From Fagopyrum homotropicum (lineage: Eukaryota; Streptophyta; Magnoliopsida; Caryophyllales; Polygonaceae), in the NCBI GenBank assembly GCA_033239125.1, contig BSWB01000004.1, forward strand, positions 81,248,501 through 81,312,500: a DNA stretch of 64,000 nucleotides, written 5' to 3'. Below, piece after piece: positions 46,156 through 55,963 of the stretch (positions within the stretch are counted from its first letter, which is position 1; each line of letters starts with the position of its first letter). The position numbers were made by a program, and so were the translations under genes. The notes under the pieces are model-generated. The model was not told the DNA's origin, ran no database searches, and saw nothing but the letters and a program-made list of their open reading frames with translations.

Positions 46156-47067
46156 TCTGTAAAGAAAAGTGATGATCTCCAATCAAGCATGGGTGGAGCG
46201 GACGTGGAACTTGGACGGCTTGCGGTGCCAAGCGCGGGTTCCGACACCATAATGAACATCAAGAGCTCTCTACCATCCTTGATCGATCATCCACCATCAT
46301 CATCCAATGAGAACCGAAATACCAAAGCATCACCAATTTTACATTGTGAGAACTCTCTTTCACTTCTTTATTTAGTTTACACATTAGGGACAATGTGTTT
46401 CTAAGTATGGGGTGGGGTTTTCATGATCACTTGCATGATTAGCATCTAGGATAGTTTAATTTTGTCACATGTTTCATTATGTCTTGCATTGTACATACAT
46501 ATTTCGAAAAATCCAAAAAAATTCAGAAAATTTTAAAAATTTTAGTGCTTCTAAGGCTTGGATATGACCCTAATGATTGAACCTTGTCTTGTGGATTGGC
46601 TATGGATGGCCTTATGTGTTAAATTGATGAATGTATATGTGGACTTGAAGTACTTCTCTTGAAACCATGAATGATTTGTGATCATGAATGTTTGCCTTGA
46701 TTGAATTGAGTATTGAAAGTCGAAATTGCATGCTAGTTCTTGCACATCAATTAGGAGTGATTAAGGCAAATTCATTTTCCTCTACTTCTCATCTTGATCA
46801 TGTTGCTTGAGCACCTCAATTGAGATAAATTTGACCTCTTTTGACCCATCCGGGAATAGGAGCATGCTAGTGTGTTGATGTGTGTGAAAAGCAAGTGTGG
46901 GGTGAAGTTGTTGATTAAAAGAATGTCATGCATAAAATGCTGAATTTGTTGTGAAAGTGTAGCAAAAAATATAGGCTTGGGGACATTGGCTTAAATGACA
47001 AGTAACTCGGTACACTTCACATAATCGGGTGTTGGTGCTTTGCCAAAGTCAAATAAACCAATAGTCC

Positions 47068-48889
47068 TAACGAGATTTATGACTTAGGATTAGGTAATCA
47101 TTTAGATAGATTTCTCACTCATTCATGCACGTTTTGGCATTGGTTCATGACGTCTTCGCTCAATTCATGCACATTTCTAGAAAAGACGTCTACACTACCT
47201 TTTATCGGTTTTGTAGGTAATTCGGGGATCTATTGGACGTTAATCGATACATTTGAGGGCAAAGCCTCATGATGGTACACATCCAAGGCTAAGGAGGAGC
47301 ATAATTGGAGCAACAAAGGACACAAAGACCACTATTGGTGCAAGCAATGGATCAACTCATGGCTAAACGAGCATAACACCTTTCTGCTGAAGAAAATCGG
47401 ACCAACAAGCAGATAAATAGTCCGATTTTCTCCTGCTGGGTCGATTTTTGAGGCTTTGACAGCTTAAGCCACGTGTCCCACGATCTCTTGTCCGTCCTTG
47501 CACTTGGTGGAGAATATAAGTGGTCTTGCAGGTGGTTGCTGAGATCTCTCCTCTCACACACTCTCATTGACAGCTCATTTTGATTTTGGAGAAAGATTGG
47601 AGGAGAAGAAAAGCTCTCAAAGATTGAAGGAAGAAGAACACCATTCTAAGAGAGTTTAGAGGGATTTTGAGTGATTTTGTAATCTTGGATTGAAGAACTA
47701 ATTGCAAGGATTGTTAAGAACATCTTGAATCTTCATTTTAGAGTTTGTAAGTCTTGCTACAACTTGGATTTGGCTGAGATTTATTGATTTTGCTTACTCA
47801 TCTTTCATTACTCATCTATGAACACCATGTATGCTTGTTTGATGATTTCGGATCTTGATATGCATATTATTGGCTAGTTTCTTGTGATTTTAGAGTGATG
47901 GATTGATGGTTATGGCTAGGGTGATGATAGGATGGGCTTATATGTCAGTTTAGGATGATTTATATGCACGAAACTCACAACAGAAGAAAAAAATCGACCT
48001 GTTCATCAGATAAATCGGCCGATTTATCTGTAGAACAGCCCGATTTATTCTTCTGTTGCTCTTTAAATGATAAATCTGCATGCTAGGGCGTTTGGTTGTT
48101 TAAATCCTAGTGTTTATTAAGCCTAATTTAGCTTAGGATCACCTAATGCTATCAACCTAAGTGAAGGAAGAGATCTACCCGATGATTCCCGACCTTAGAT
48201 ACCTTAGAAGATGAATTCTAGGTAGTAGTGAGCCTAATAAGCCGCTATTGGATTGAGTGTGCTAGGATTATTGCTTGAGATTTCCCTATTCCGAGACTTA
48301 CCCGGTAAGGAGAGGGTTACCCTTAAGTAGCATCTAGTTTGTGCGAAATTCCTTACTCTAACCCCTTGAGACCTACCCGGTAAGATGAGTTTGATGCGGG
48401 ATTAGTGAAGTGAGAGACTTACCCGGTAATCGCTTCCATTAGTGAACATTCTGTCCCGAACAGCACGGCTTGTCGTTAGAATCCTTAGAACCTTGAGTCC
48501 GATGCCATAACCGGAAATCTTGACCTCTAGAATCTACTTTTCTCTCTTGATCATATACTTGTGCTTTGTGTTACTTACTCGTTTGCTAGCTTAATTTGTT
48601 AGTTGTTTTATTACCTTGCTTGACTTGTGATCTTTGTTTGATCACCACAAAAACCAACAAAAACATTGCGTTTTCCATTTTCTTTGTTCCTCATCTTATC
48701 TTAGTCTAGATTCACACTACCTTTGATCATTGCTTGACTCTATTTCACCTTAGTCTTTGTGTTCGACCTCGGAATACTTACCTTTCTACAAACGTCCCGT
48801 ACACTGCGGGTTCGCTAGAAGTTAAGATAAATATAACGAGTATAAATTTAAGACTTATTGTGTGCATATCACACGATTCTAGCGTAACA
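47068..48889 (+). repeat. Element F 3' LTR, first bases missing
   Basis: It aligns to the 5' LTR from its fourth base (TAAC) onward and ends AGCGTAACA, followed by the CACAT duplication. The polypurine tract and the TGA terminus are gone. TAAC at the junction occurs in both parents, which suggests a microhomology-mediated deletion. Confidence 0.88.
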
Positions 48890-49165
48890 CACATCTCTAG
48901 CCAAGTTATACTCATACATAAAGCATGGATGAAAAACATCTCCAGCAAGACTATTTCCATCAAAATAGCGTGGAAGAATAACCAACTCAAGTTAGATCCT
49001 AATCACACTCATATAGCATGAAGGAAAGAAGCATCTTCATCTATAATCATTAAATCGCGCTACCACATCAAGATCTAATAAGATCATATATCAAATCATA
49101 GCTAGCATGAAAATAAACACATCAAAGCATATAAGCACATAATCACAACCTTCACCAAGATAGCA
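48890..49165 (-). repeat. E/H 3' UTR with hairpin repeats, right part
   Basis: Further units of the array at 37861-38085, with CATCTC and GCATGGATG or GCATGAAGG segments. No coding frame is present until the chromodomain end at 49166. Confidence 0.55.
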
Positions 49166-50552
49166 CTATGATCTACTCATCGATCCTGCAGGTGCATCTA
49201 TCATGGCATAAAACTCTAGATAGTTCCTCTGGATACTATCCTCAGTCTCCCATGTAGCCTCCTCAAGTCCTCGTCTTGACCACTGTATCCTCAACATGGG
49301 AATGTCCTGCGAACGCAGGCGTCTCATACCTCGTTCTATGACTACTATCGGACGATCAACAAAAGTGTGGTCCGGATCAACCACCAAATCATTATAACTC
49401 ACAATATTTCTCGGATCTGGTATATACTCCTTCAGTTGAGACACATGAAACATAGGGTGAACACCCTCTAACCTCAGAGGTAAAGCCAATTTGTATACTT
49501 CATCCCGACTCTGTGCAGTATCTCAAAAGGAGCGATATATCGGGGACTGAACTTCCCCTTAATGCCAAAACGTCTGACGCATCGCATCGGAGATACTCTC
49601 AGCTAGACATGAACTCCCACTCTGAACTCTAGAGGTTGACGCCTCTTATCTGCATATGACTTCTGGGGACTTTGTACAGCCAACATCCTCTCTCTGATCA
49701 GCGATACTCAAGCCATAATATCCCGAATCTGCTCTAGCGCTATACCACTAACACTGCTAGGCTCATCCCAACACAACAGTCTACGACATCTACGCCCATA
49801 CAGTGCCTCATATGGGGCCATCCCAATCGATGCATGCCAGCGGTTGTTGTATGAGAACTCAACTAGTGGGAGATGATCCATCTACACTTGTCCCCAATCC
49901 AACAAACAAGATCGTAGCATATCATCAAGGGTCTGGATGGTCCTCTTTGACTGACCATCTGTCTAAGGATGGAACGCTGTCGTAAACTTTAGACTCGTTC
50001 CCAAAGAAGTCTAAATTTGCTGCTAAAATCTCGAGGTAAATCGCCCATCTCGATCTGAGACGATCGTCCTCAGTACACTATGGATTCTCACTATCTGCCT
50101 AGTGTACTCCTCAACTAATCTGCTCACTGGCCACATATCTCGAATAGGGATGCAACATGCAGTCTTTGTTAGTCTATCAACAACAACCCATATAACATCA
50201 AAACTCCTACTAGGCCTCAATCCCGTCACAAAATCCATGCAGACATCCTTCCACCTCCACTGCGGTACTGGCAGCTGATGGAGCTTATCTCCAAGTCTTC
50301 AATGCTCTATCTTGACCTATTGACAGGTCGAACACTATGCCACGAGTCTGGCTACATCGGGCTTCAGCCCTCCCCACCAATATGATTGGCTCACATCATG
50401 ATACATCTTACTCCTACCTGGATGTACCGAGTAAGGTGTACAGTGAGCCTCCTGTAAAATCCTTTGTCTCAGCTCCGCATCCGCGGGTAAACAGATGCAA
50501 TCGCGGCATCTCATCACTCCATCTCCTCCTATGGAGTACTGTGGTGCCTCAC
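49166..50552 (-). pseudogene. Element E/H integrase and chromodomain-like tail
   Basis: Read right to left: HHCC region (SYWWGGLKPDVARLVA), integrase core with DFVTGL and SDRDGRF, then stops and frameshifts. GQSKRTIQ has Lys where the catalytic Glu is expected. VHPMFHVSQLKEY leads into a chromodomain-like tail (49489-49166) with RIQWSRRGLEEATWE. In chromoviruses this tail is thought to guide integration to marked chromatin. The gene is not functional. J interrupts it on the right at 50552. Confidence 0.85.
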
Positions 50553-50721
50553 TAATAGGTGATGGAATCACTACGAGTTAGGTGAGTTTTTAGTGTCTTT
50601 CAGTCAATTTGTGCTACTAATATCTTGATCTAAATGAAGAAGTCCAAATGAAGCAAAAAAAGATATTAGCAACACTTGGGAGTTGAAGAGATTCAATGAA
50701 GAAAGGTTCTGGTGCAACACA

Positions 50722-51085
50722 TGCCCCCGCGGAGCAATCTAACAGCCCCAGTGGTGGCATTGCACTCCGGAATGCAACTTGTGCCTTCACCAGCGCCCGG
50801 AACTAGTTTATCACCGCCCCTGCGGCCACCTCCGCCCGCTCGTGCGGTAACTCACCTTGAAGAAGCGAAGCCGGAGATCTTGCGCCTTTGCCTGCGGACC
50901 ATCCTACGGACTTGTGAAGCCGAAGAGCTAGTGTCACCGCCCATGCGGATCGTCATCAAAAGCGACAAAAGATGAAGAGTTAGACATTCAAGAAGCATTA
51001 AAGACCGGCCCTCATGAGGGATTGCCCAGCTGTCCCAGCGTCCAAGAAGAAGATCGAGCGTTTTAGCCTAAACCGCCCCTGCGGC
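50722..51085. repeat. CCGCCCCTGCGG motif copies in J
   Basis: Full copies CCGCCCCTGCGG lie near 50813 and 51068, with variants CCCCCGCGGAG, CCGCCCGCTCGTGCGG and CCGCCCATGCGG between. The same 12-mer dominates the Tekay LTRs A, L and E/H, although the rest of J does not look like them. Confidence 0.75.
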
Positions 51086-51206
51086 CCTGAAGCCCGCTCC
51101 CATGGTTAAGTGCCAGACGACTTAACCCCGGCTGTTTGCACCACCTTTATGACAATTAAGGTGGCTGTTTAGACAACCCATTTACTCCCATTTGCTGTCA
51201 TTGTAG

Positions 51207-51215
51207 TATAAATAG
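51207..51215 (+). promoter_or_regulatory. TATA box in solo LTR J
   Basis: TATAAATAG lies about 650 bp into the LTR, after the GC-rich motif region. It is followed by a pyrimidine-rich stretch before the I insertion at 51280. Confidence 0.5.
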
Positions 51216-51279
51216 AGCCCTTGACTGAATGCTAAGATCATTCTTCATTTTCCCTAAAAGCTCTATTTTCCTTAGTTCC

Positions 51280-52995
51280 TGTTCGCTCCAAACGGTGTGT
51301 GCAAGCTTTAAATTTATAACCCTAGATGTAAGTTTAAAACAAGGATGCGAACCCGCAGTGTACGGGTCAATCGTAGTAAAAAGCAAGGAATTCCAGGGGT
51401 CGATCACAAGGACTTAGTGAAACAAAGTCCAATTACGGTAAGCTTTAGCAATTACTAACCACAAGTAATTAAAACAATAAAAGATGATAAAAGTCAATAA
51501 AGGAAATATGCAATTCTAGGGATTAAAGCATCTAGTTGTGGTTCCAACTCAAGATCTAAAGATAAGCGGACAAAGCTGAGGTTTTTGCAAGGGGAAGGTG
51601 TTACAAAAGTGGAATAGATCACCGGGTAAGTCTCACTACTCACTAATCCCAAACCATAACATCTATTATCGGGTAAGTCTCAAGGAATTAAAATAAAGAA
51701 CTATAACCACAAACTAACACACCATCTAAGGGAATAGAATCAACCTTTACCGGGTAAGTCTCAGGCTAACTCTCGAAGATGGGATGAAAGCACACTCAAA
51801 CCCTAATAAAGGATAAACCTTTATTACCTACACTTATGATCTTAAGTAAACAAACTAAGGAATTACCGGGTAACCTCAAACTAAGGAATTACCGGGTAAA
51901 TAAACCTTTATTAACTCTCAGTTTCGGATCAGATAAGTCACCTCGGCCAGCCAAATTCCACCACGGCCGAGATGTTCATCGACTGAGCTAGATGGTTAGG
52001 GTTAAGGTTTAAAACTCGAACTTTCAGGGTCCTACTGTGATTAAGATTATTCTATCATTGTTTTTCCCACAATCTTCAGCCAATCACCCTAGACTCACAC
52101 AAAGAGATTAGCCACTCATAATCATGAAAGTATTAATCAAATATATGGGAAGGAAGAGAATAATTGAACAAGAAAACCTTAAGAGAAAGGCTTGAATAAC
52201 TGAATCAATTATAAAACACAAGCGTTCCTTGGATAGAAATCCAACAAGACAACAAACAAGAAGGGAATCTAAGATGATCATACAAAGACCCTTCAAAATC
52301 TATAAAAGCAATAGACTTTCTTCCTTCAACCTTCAAAAAGGTTCTTCAAATCTTCCAACTGGAGTACGGCTACAGCGGTGTATAAACCCTGATCGGTGGT
52401 ATAGCATGATATGGATTTGTGGAAAATCCAACCCTTTTTGTAGGAAAATTACTCTCCAAAGATAAGATATCTTAGAAAGATCTCTTCCCATAAAAATAGG
52501 TAAAATATATGATCTAGCATATCTTCTTCCTTCCAGGAGCCAAGCCCAAAAATATAAGATCTCTTTCCAAAGATAAAAGATCTCAACCAAGAATAAAATA
52601 TTCTCGCCGCGTCCCAAGTGTTCGCCTCGGTCGAGTCGACTTCTCTGGATCACCTCGGTCGAGGTGACTTTGTGGTCAACCGAGGTGAGTCACAACAGAA
52701 TGTGAAATCTCTCAAATCTGGTCCAAAGTGAATCTTTAATCAACGGCTATGCTTCCTGGATGTTTCCTTATGTTCCTGAATGTAGCTCCAATGACTCCAT
52801 AGCTCCTTTTGCTCCTTTTTGAGGTAAGACGTGCCATTTTACCTACGATTACAACAAAACTAGGTGTAGACCTCGATTCCCGCAAAGGTAGATGAAATGG
52901 TAATATAATCACATAATATTCATACAAACATGCAGATTATTAAAGATAAAACATCCAAACAAATCCCAAAATATAGACTATAATTCATGCTATCA
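51280..52995 (-). repeat. Element I 3' LTR
   Basis: It runs TGTTCGCTCC to GCTATCA in plus view, 1716 bp. A rearrangement near 51870-51905 replaces about 75 bp of the sequence in the other LTR. Palindrome clusters lie at 51940-51995 and 52620-52690. Confidence 0.88.
52620..52690. repeat. Palindrome cluster in I 3' LTR
   Basis: The core TCACCTCGGTCGAGGTGA is flanked by GCCTCGGTCGAG and AACCGAGGTGAG. Arrangement and sequence equal those of B at 6405-6470. The other I LTR has it at 57340-57405. Confidence 0.8.
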
Positions 52996-53010
52996 AAATA
53001 CCCCATACTT
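52996..53010 (-). promoter_or_regulatory. Polypurine tract of element I
   Basis: On the minus strand AAGTATGGGGTATTT directly precedes the 3' LTR. It is the same 15-mer as in B and C. Confidence 0.85.
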
Positions 53011-54730
53011 AGCCCTTGCTTGTCCCCAAGCAAGTTCCGCATATAAAAGGCAAAATAGATTGGATTATAAGTCAAGAAAATCAATGATAAATTCTTTCAA
53101 AAACATTTTTATGGTGTGCTACTATCATAGATCACTCTAAGAGAATACTTCATGGAGTTTAAAATTAAAACATGATCAAAACATTTTATAAATATAAGAA
53201 AGTTGTTCATCTTTGCATAAAATCGTAGAATGCATAATAAGTCATAATTATCGAAATTAATCATGCATAATCTAGTTTAAACCACTAAGTCAATCAACAA
53301 GCTCGAGGTTTCAAGGGCTTCCTAAAAGAAAGGTCAAGAAACGTGTAGGGTAGGGATGTATGTAAGGTAATGTGGTGCTAGAATCCGGGAAAAGGACATG
53401 CTTCACTTTCACTTTGACTTTCAACATCTTCCACCAATAAGCTTTGCTTATTTCACACTTTTTCTCTTACTTTACTTTTTGGGATGCATGGACAGAGGTG
53501 CACAATAACCGAAGCCTAGGAAATCAACAATCATCAATTTCTTGAGATGCATCAAACCCTTGATGCACATACCATGACCTGTTAGGAATATCGCTCAATC
53601 CGACTTTGGCAAGACACAAACACCCGGCTATGTGAATGGTGCCGAGTTACTCATCATCATGATTGACTTCCCAAAACCTATTATTACTTTCTAACACTTT
53701 CACTTCCAGCCAACTTCTCAACTTTTACTTCACTTGCTTTCACCACTTGCTTCCAAATTCCCGGATAGGTAAAGGGAGGCAAAAAAAATGTAAATGAGGG
53801 GCTAAGCATGATCAAGAAGAGGAAGAGAGAAGAATGAATTGCCTTGGTCTTTCCAGGAAGAAAGTGAGAGAACTCATAATGTGGTGTCAACCTTCATATT
53901 CAACATAATTTGGATAAAAACAAAGTATTAAACATGCCAAAAATTTCAAACAAAGCATTTAGCAACTTAAACATATTATAAAACCTTTCAAACACATAAA
54001 TATTTCAAAACCAGTCAGTAAGCAAGATCTTCACTGAGATCATATCTAGATAAGAAGCACAAAACTTTTTCGAAAACTCTCAGTTAAACCACCTCGGTCG
54101 AGGTGTTCTTAGGTCAACCGAGGTGAAGTACCTCGTTCGGCCAGAACTGCCCCGTTCAAGGTCAAAATTATTTTTCTTTACTCTGTTTTTCGACGTTTTT
54201 CTCAATCAAATAACCTGTATGAATGCATGTAGTCTCAGATAAACACATAGAGCCAGATAAAACAAAAATATCCGGTAGAGTCATCCAAGCATACACATAA
54301 GTCACATAAATACATCCAAATACCCCATACTTGGGACACATTGTCCCAATCGGTCAAAATAAGTATGAAATAGAGTACTCACCGGACATAGCTGAACTGT
54401 ATAAAGAAATAAGAAACAGCTCCAAGATAAGATCATCTCGGTTGGCGAAGAACATCTCGGTCGAGGTCCTGTGACTACACCCGAGATGTGTCTCAGTCAA
54501 ACTCTATCCTCTTAATTTCTCGAACTTCTGTCCTTCTAGTGTAGCTCCTGAGCTGTAATCCTTCTTAGAAAGTACCTGGTTTCTGTCTAGGACGCCAAAA
54601 GCAAAGCAAAGCAAAAGCAAACAATCTAAAACTCAAACTAGAAAAAGGGAAAAGAAAGCAATACATTGGGTTGCCTCCCAAGAAGCGCTTGATTTAAGGT
54701 CGCTAGCTGGACCTTTCTCCATAGAATTAC
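53011..54730 (-). other. 3' untranslated region of element I
   Basis: It is colinear with the UTRs of B and C but lacks the third ORF: the sequence equivalent to B 8110 joins that equivalent to about B 9970. It holds a second polypurine copy (54318-54332), palindrome clusters at 54085-54160 and 54430-54500, and the post-pol hairpin block (54664-54713). No conserved ORF is seen. Confidence 0.7.
54318..54332 (-). promoter_or_regulatory. Second, internal polypurine-tract copy in I
   Basis: AAGTATGGGGTATTT (minus strand) lies about 1.3 kb from the tract at the LTR. It is retained although the third ORF next to it is deleted, which argues for a function independent of that ORF. Confidence 0.6.
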
Positions 54731-55840
54731 TCAATGTACCTCGAACACCTTGGAGTGCTCATCACATCCATCATAAAACTCTTCCAAAAAGGTTCCGGTT
54801 CCTAATTTCACCGGCAAATGGTAAGATCTCCTACGTACAAGCTTGTACGGTTGGATTCTCACCGGAATCCTTCTAGCTTTCCTGCACTTCAATGGGACAT
54901 AATCTAGCCTTGCATCCCACCCTTTCCTGGATCTAGAAAACAGCTTCTCGAGAATCCTAGTACCTTCCCCATCTCCAGTTTGGGGATAGTACAACGTCTT
55001 TGTCATGTGAATGACCCCATACTTGAACAAATAACACTTTGTTGCCTTAGCGATGAAGCGCTTGCTAGCTCCACTCCTTTTAGTCCAAGGAGCATTTACT
55101 TCCAACAATTTCAAGGGAGGTTTCATCTTGATCTTAGGAGGTTCTTTCGGAAAAGACCTCCAACTCTTCGGTGCGTCCCTGAAGAAATCTAGAACTTTAG
55201 TAGAAATTTCGAAGGGAGTAAGAGAAGGCACCTTATAAAGTTCTCCAAAACTTGGGACAAGTTTCATGTTAGGTTGATAATCCACACATGAAATCTTTCC
55301 CAGCTCAGCTGATCTTTCTTCCACCTTGGCCACAATCTCAGTAATTTGGCCAAGGTTCTCTACATCTTCCACTTCCAGTTCTACAGATTCTTCTTCCATT
55401 TCGGCCGATCTCTCTTCCACCTCGGCCAATCTCTCTTTCACCTCGTCCGAAGTCTCAACAGTTGGATCGAGATCTTCCACATCTTCCTCTTCCTCAAAAG
55501 CTTCAAGAGAAACTTCTGGTTCGATTGGGGGAATGCTTGAAACTTGAAGCACTTCCTTATGCTCCTCTTCCGGCTTAGCATAGGATAGGGTGCTTTCCTT
55601 GAGCTCCTCCACCTTCTTCATCAACTTATCCCATCTTGATTCAAGAGAATCTTCAAGAGGTTGCTCATAAATCTTTCTAGGGACATTCATCTCATCCCAT
55701 ATCGCAAGCTCCTTCTCAATGGCCTTTTCTCTTTCCTTTTCATTGTTAAACCAATAAAAGGAGTATTTTTCTTCCAAGTATTCATAATGGTCCGCCCTAG
55801 CACTTTGTCTTGCTATCCAGGCTGGATCAAATGTAGTCAT
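54731..55840 (-). CDS. Unknown 369-residue protein in gag-pol slot, integrase-derived C-terminus
   Basis: The start at 55840 lies about 100 bp after the primer site, the same distance as the gag start in G. Residues 1-110 are charged and helical, rich in Glu and Lys, with aromatic clusters (YSFYWFNNEKE). Residues 110-185 are very acidic, with repeats of VEERSAE type that suggest a coiled coil. Residues 235-245 (PPKIKMKPPLKL) may come from the protease-RT linker. Residues 265-345 align with the late integrase core and beyond (KYGVIHMTKTLYYPQT, ILEKLFSRSRKGWDA, PYKLV, YHLPVKL), without the catalytic aspartates. There is no Gag, protease or RT domain. The frame is fully open inside a young insertion while neighbours are riddled with stops. 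Function unknown; I would guess a structural or interfering role. Confidence 0.75.
   Translation of the reverse strand: MTTFDPAWIARQSARADHYEYLEEKYSFYWFNNEKEREKAIEKELAIWDEMNVPRKIYEQPLEDSLESRWDKLMKKVEELKESTLSYAKPEEEHKEVLQVSSIPPIEPEVSLEAFEEEEDVEDLDPTVETSDEVKERLAEVEERSAEMEEESVELEVEDVENLGQITEIVAKVEERSAELGKISCVDYQPNMKLVPSFGELYKVPSLTPFEISTKVLDFFRDAPKSWRSFPKEPPKIKMKPPLKLLEVNAPWTKRSGASKRFIAKATKCYLFKYGVIHMTKTLYYPQTGDGEGTRILEKLFSRSRKGWDARLDYVPLKCRKARRIPVRIQPYKLVRRRSYHLPVKLGTGTFLEEFYDGCDEHSKVFEVH
55390..55450. repeat. Palindrome-derived coding repeats in the I gene
   Basis: TTTCGGCCGATCTCTCTTCC, then CACCTCGGCCAATCTC, then CACCTCGTCCGAAG repeat every 24-30 bp. On the coding strand they give the LAEVEERSAEME repeats. 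The family palindrome has thus become part of the predicted coiled coil. Confidence 0.65.
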
Positions 55841-55940
55841 CGGATATCCTGAAAACTACAAAACTCATAGGACAAATGGTTAATGGCAACAAGGGCAATA
55901 GCCCCGAAAGACAACTGAAACCGGCTCGGTCTAGACCAAG

Positions 55941-55957
55941 TCCCCGCAACGGCGCCA
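55941..55957 (-). promoter_or_regulatory. tRNA-Asp primer binding site of I, one base deleted
   Basis: TCCCCGCAACGGCGCCA lacks one G of the perfect TCCCCGGCAACGGCGCCA. The GGTCTAGACC palindrome follows at 55928-55937. The deletion could weaken priming. Confidence 0.85.
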
Positions 55958-55963
55958 AAAACT

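Larger units (their letters stand above)
45834..47067 (+). other. Post-pol region of F
   Basis: It starts with the conserved hairpin block (45849-45896; ATGGG-AGGCAA-CCCAT), then a palindrome cluster at 46095-46155. A CAATGTG...AAGTATGGGGTGGGG element at 46391-46417 corresponds to the second polypurine copy of B, C and I. There is no third ORF; a frame at 46141-46404 has no counterpart in relatives. The end breaks off at CCTAAC, fused to the LTR interior. Confidence 0.7.
38086..48889 (+). mobile_element. Element F: young Athila-type retrotransposon without third ORF
   Basis: F is a complete 10,804-bp insertion: 5' LTR 38086-39914, perfect tRNA-Asp primer site 39921-39938, near-intact gag-pol 40056-45833, a short post-pol region, and 3' LTR 47068-48889. 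Target duplication is CACAT on both sides. Comparing LTRs by eye I count about 25-30 substitutions over 1.8 kb, the lowest LTR divergence in the window. The 3' polypurine tract and the first three bases of the 3' LTR are deleted. Confidence 0.93.

Noticed and set aside
46141..46404. 87-codon frame after F pol as a possible third ORF
   Set aside because: It has no similarity to the B and C third proteins and begins inside a palindrome cluster; probably untranslated region.
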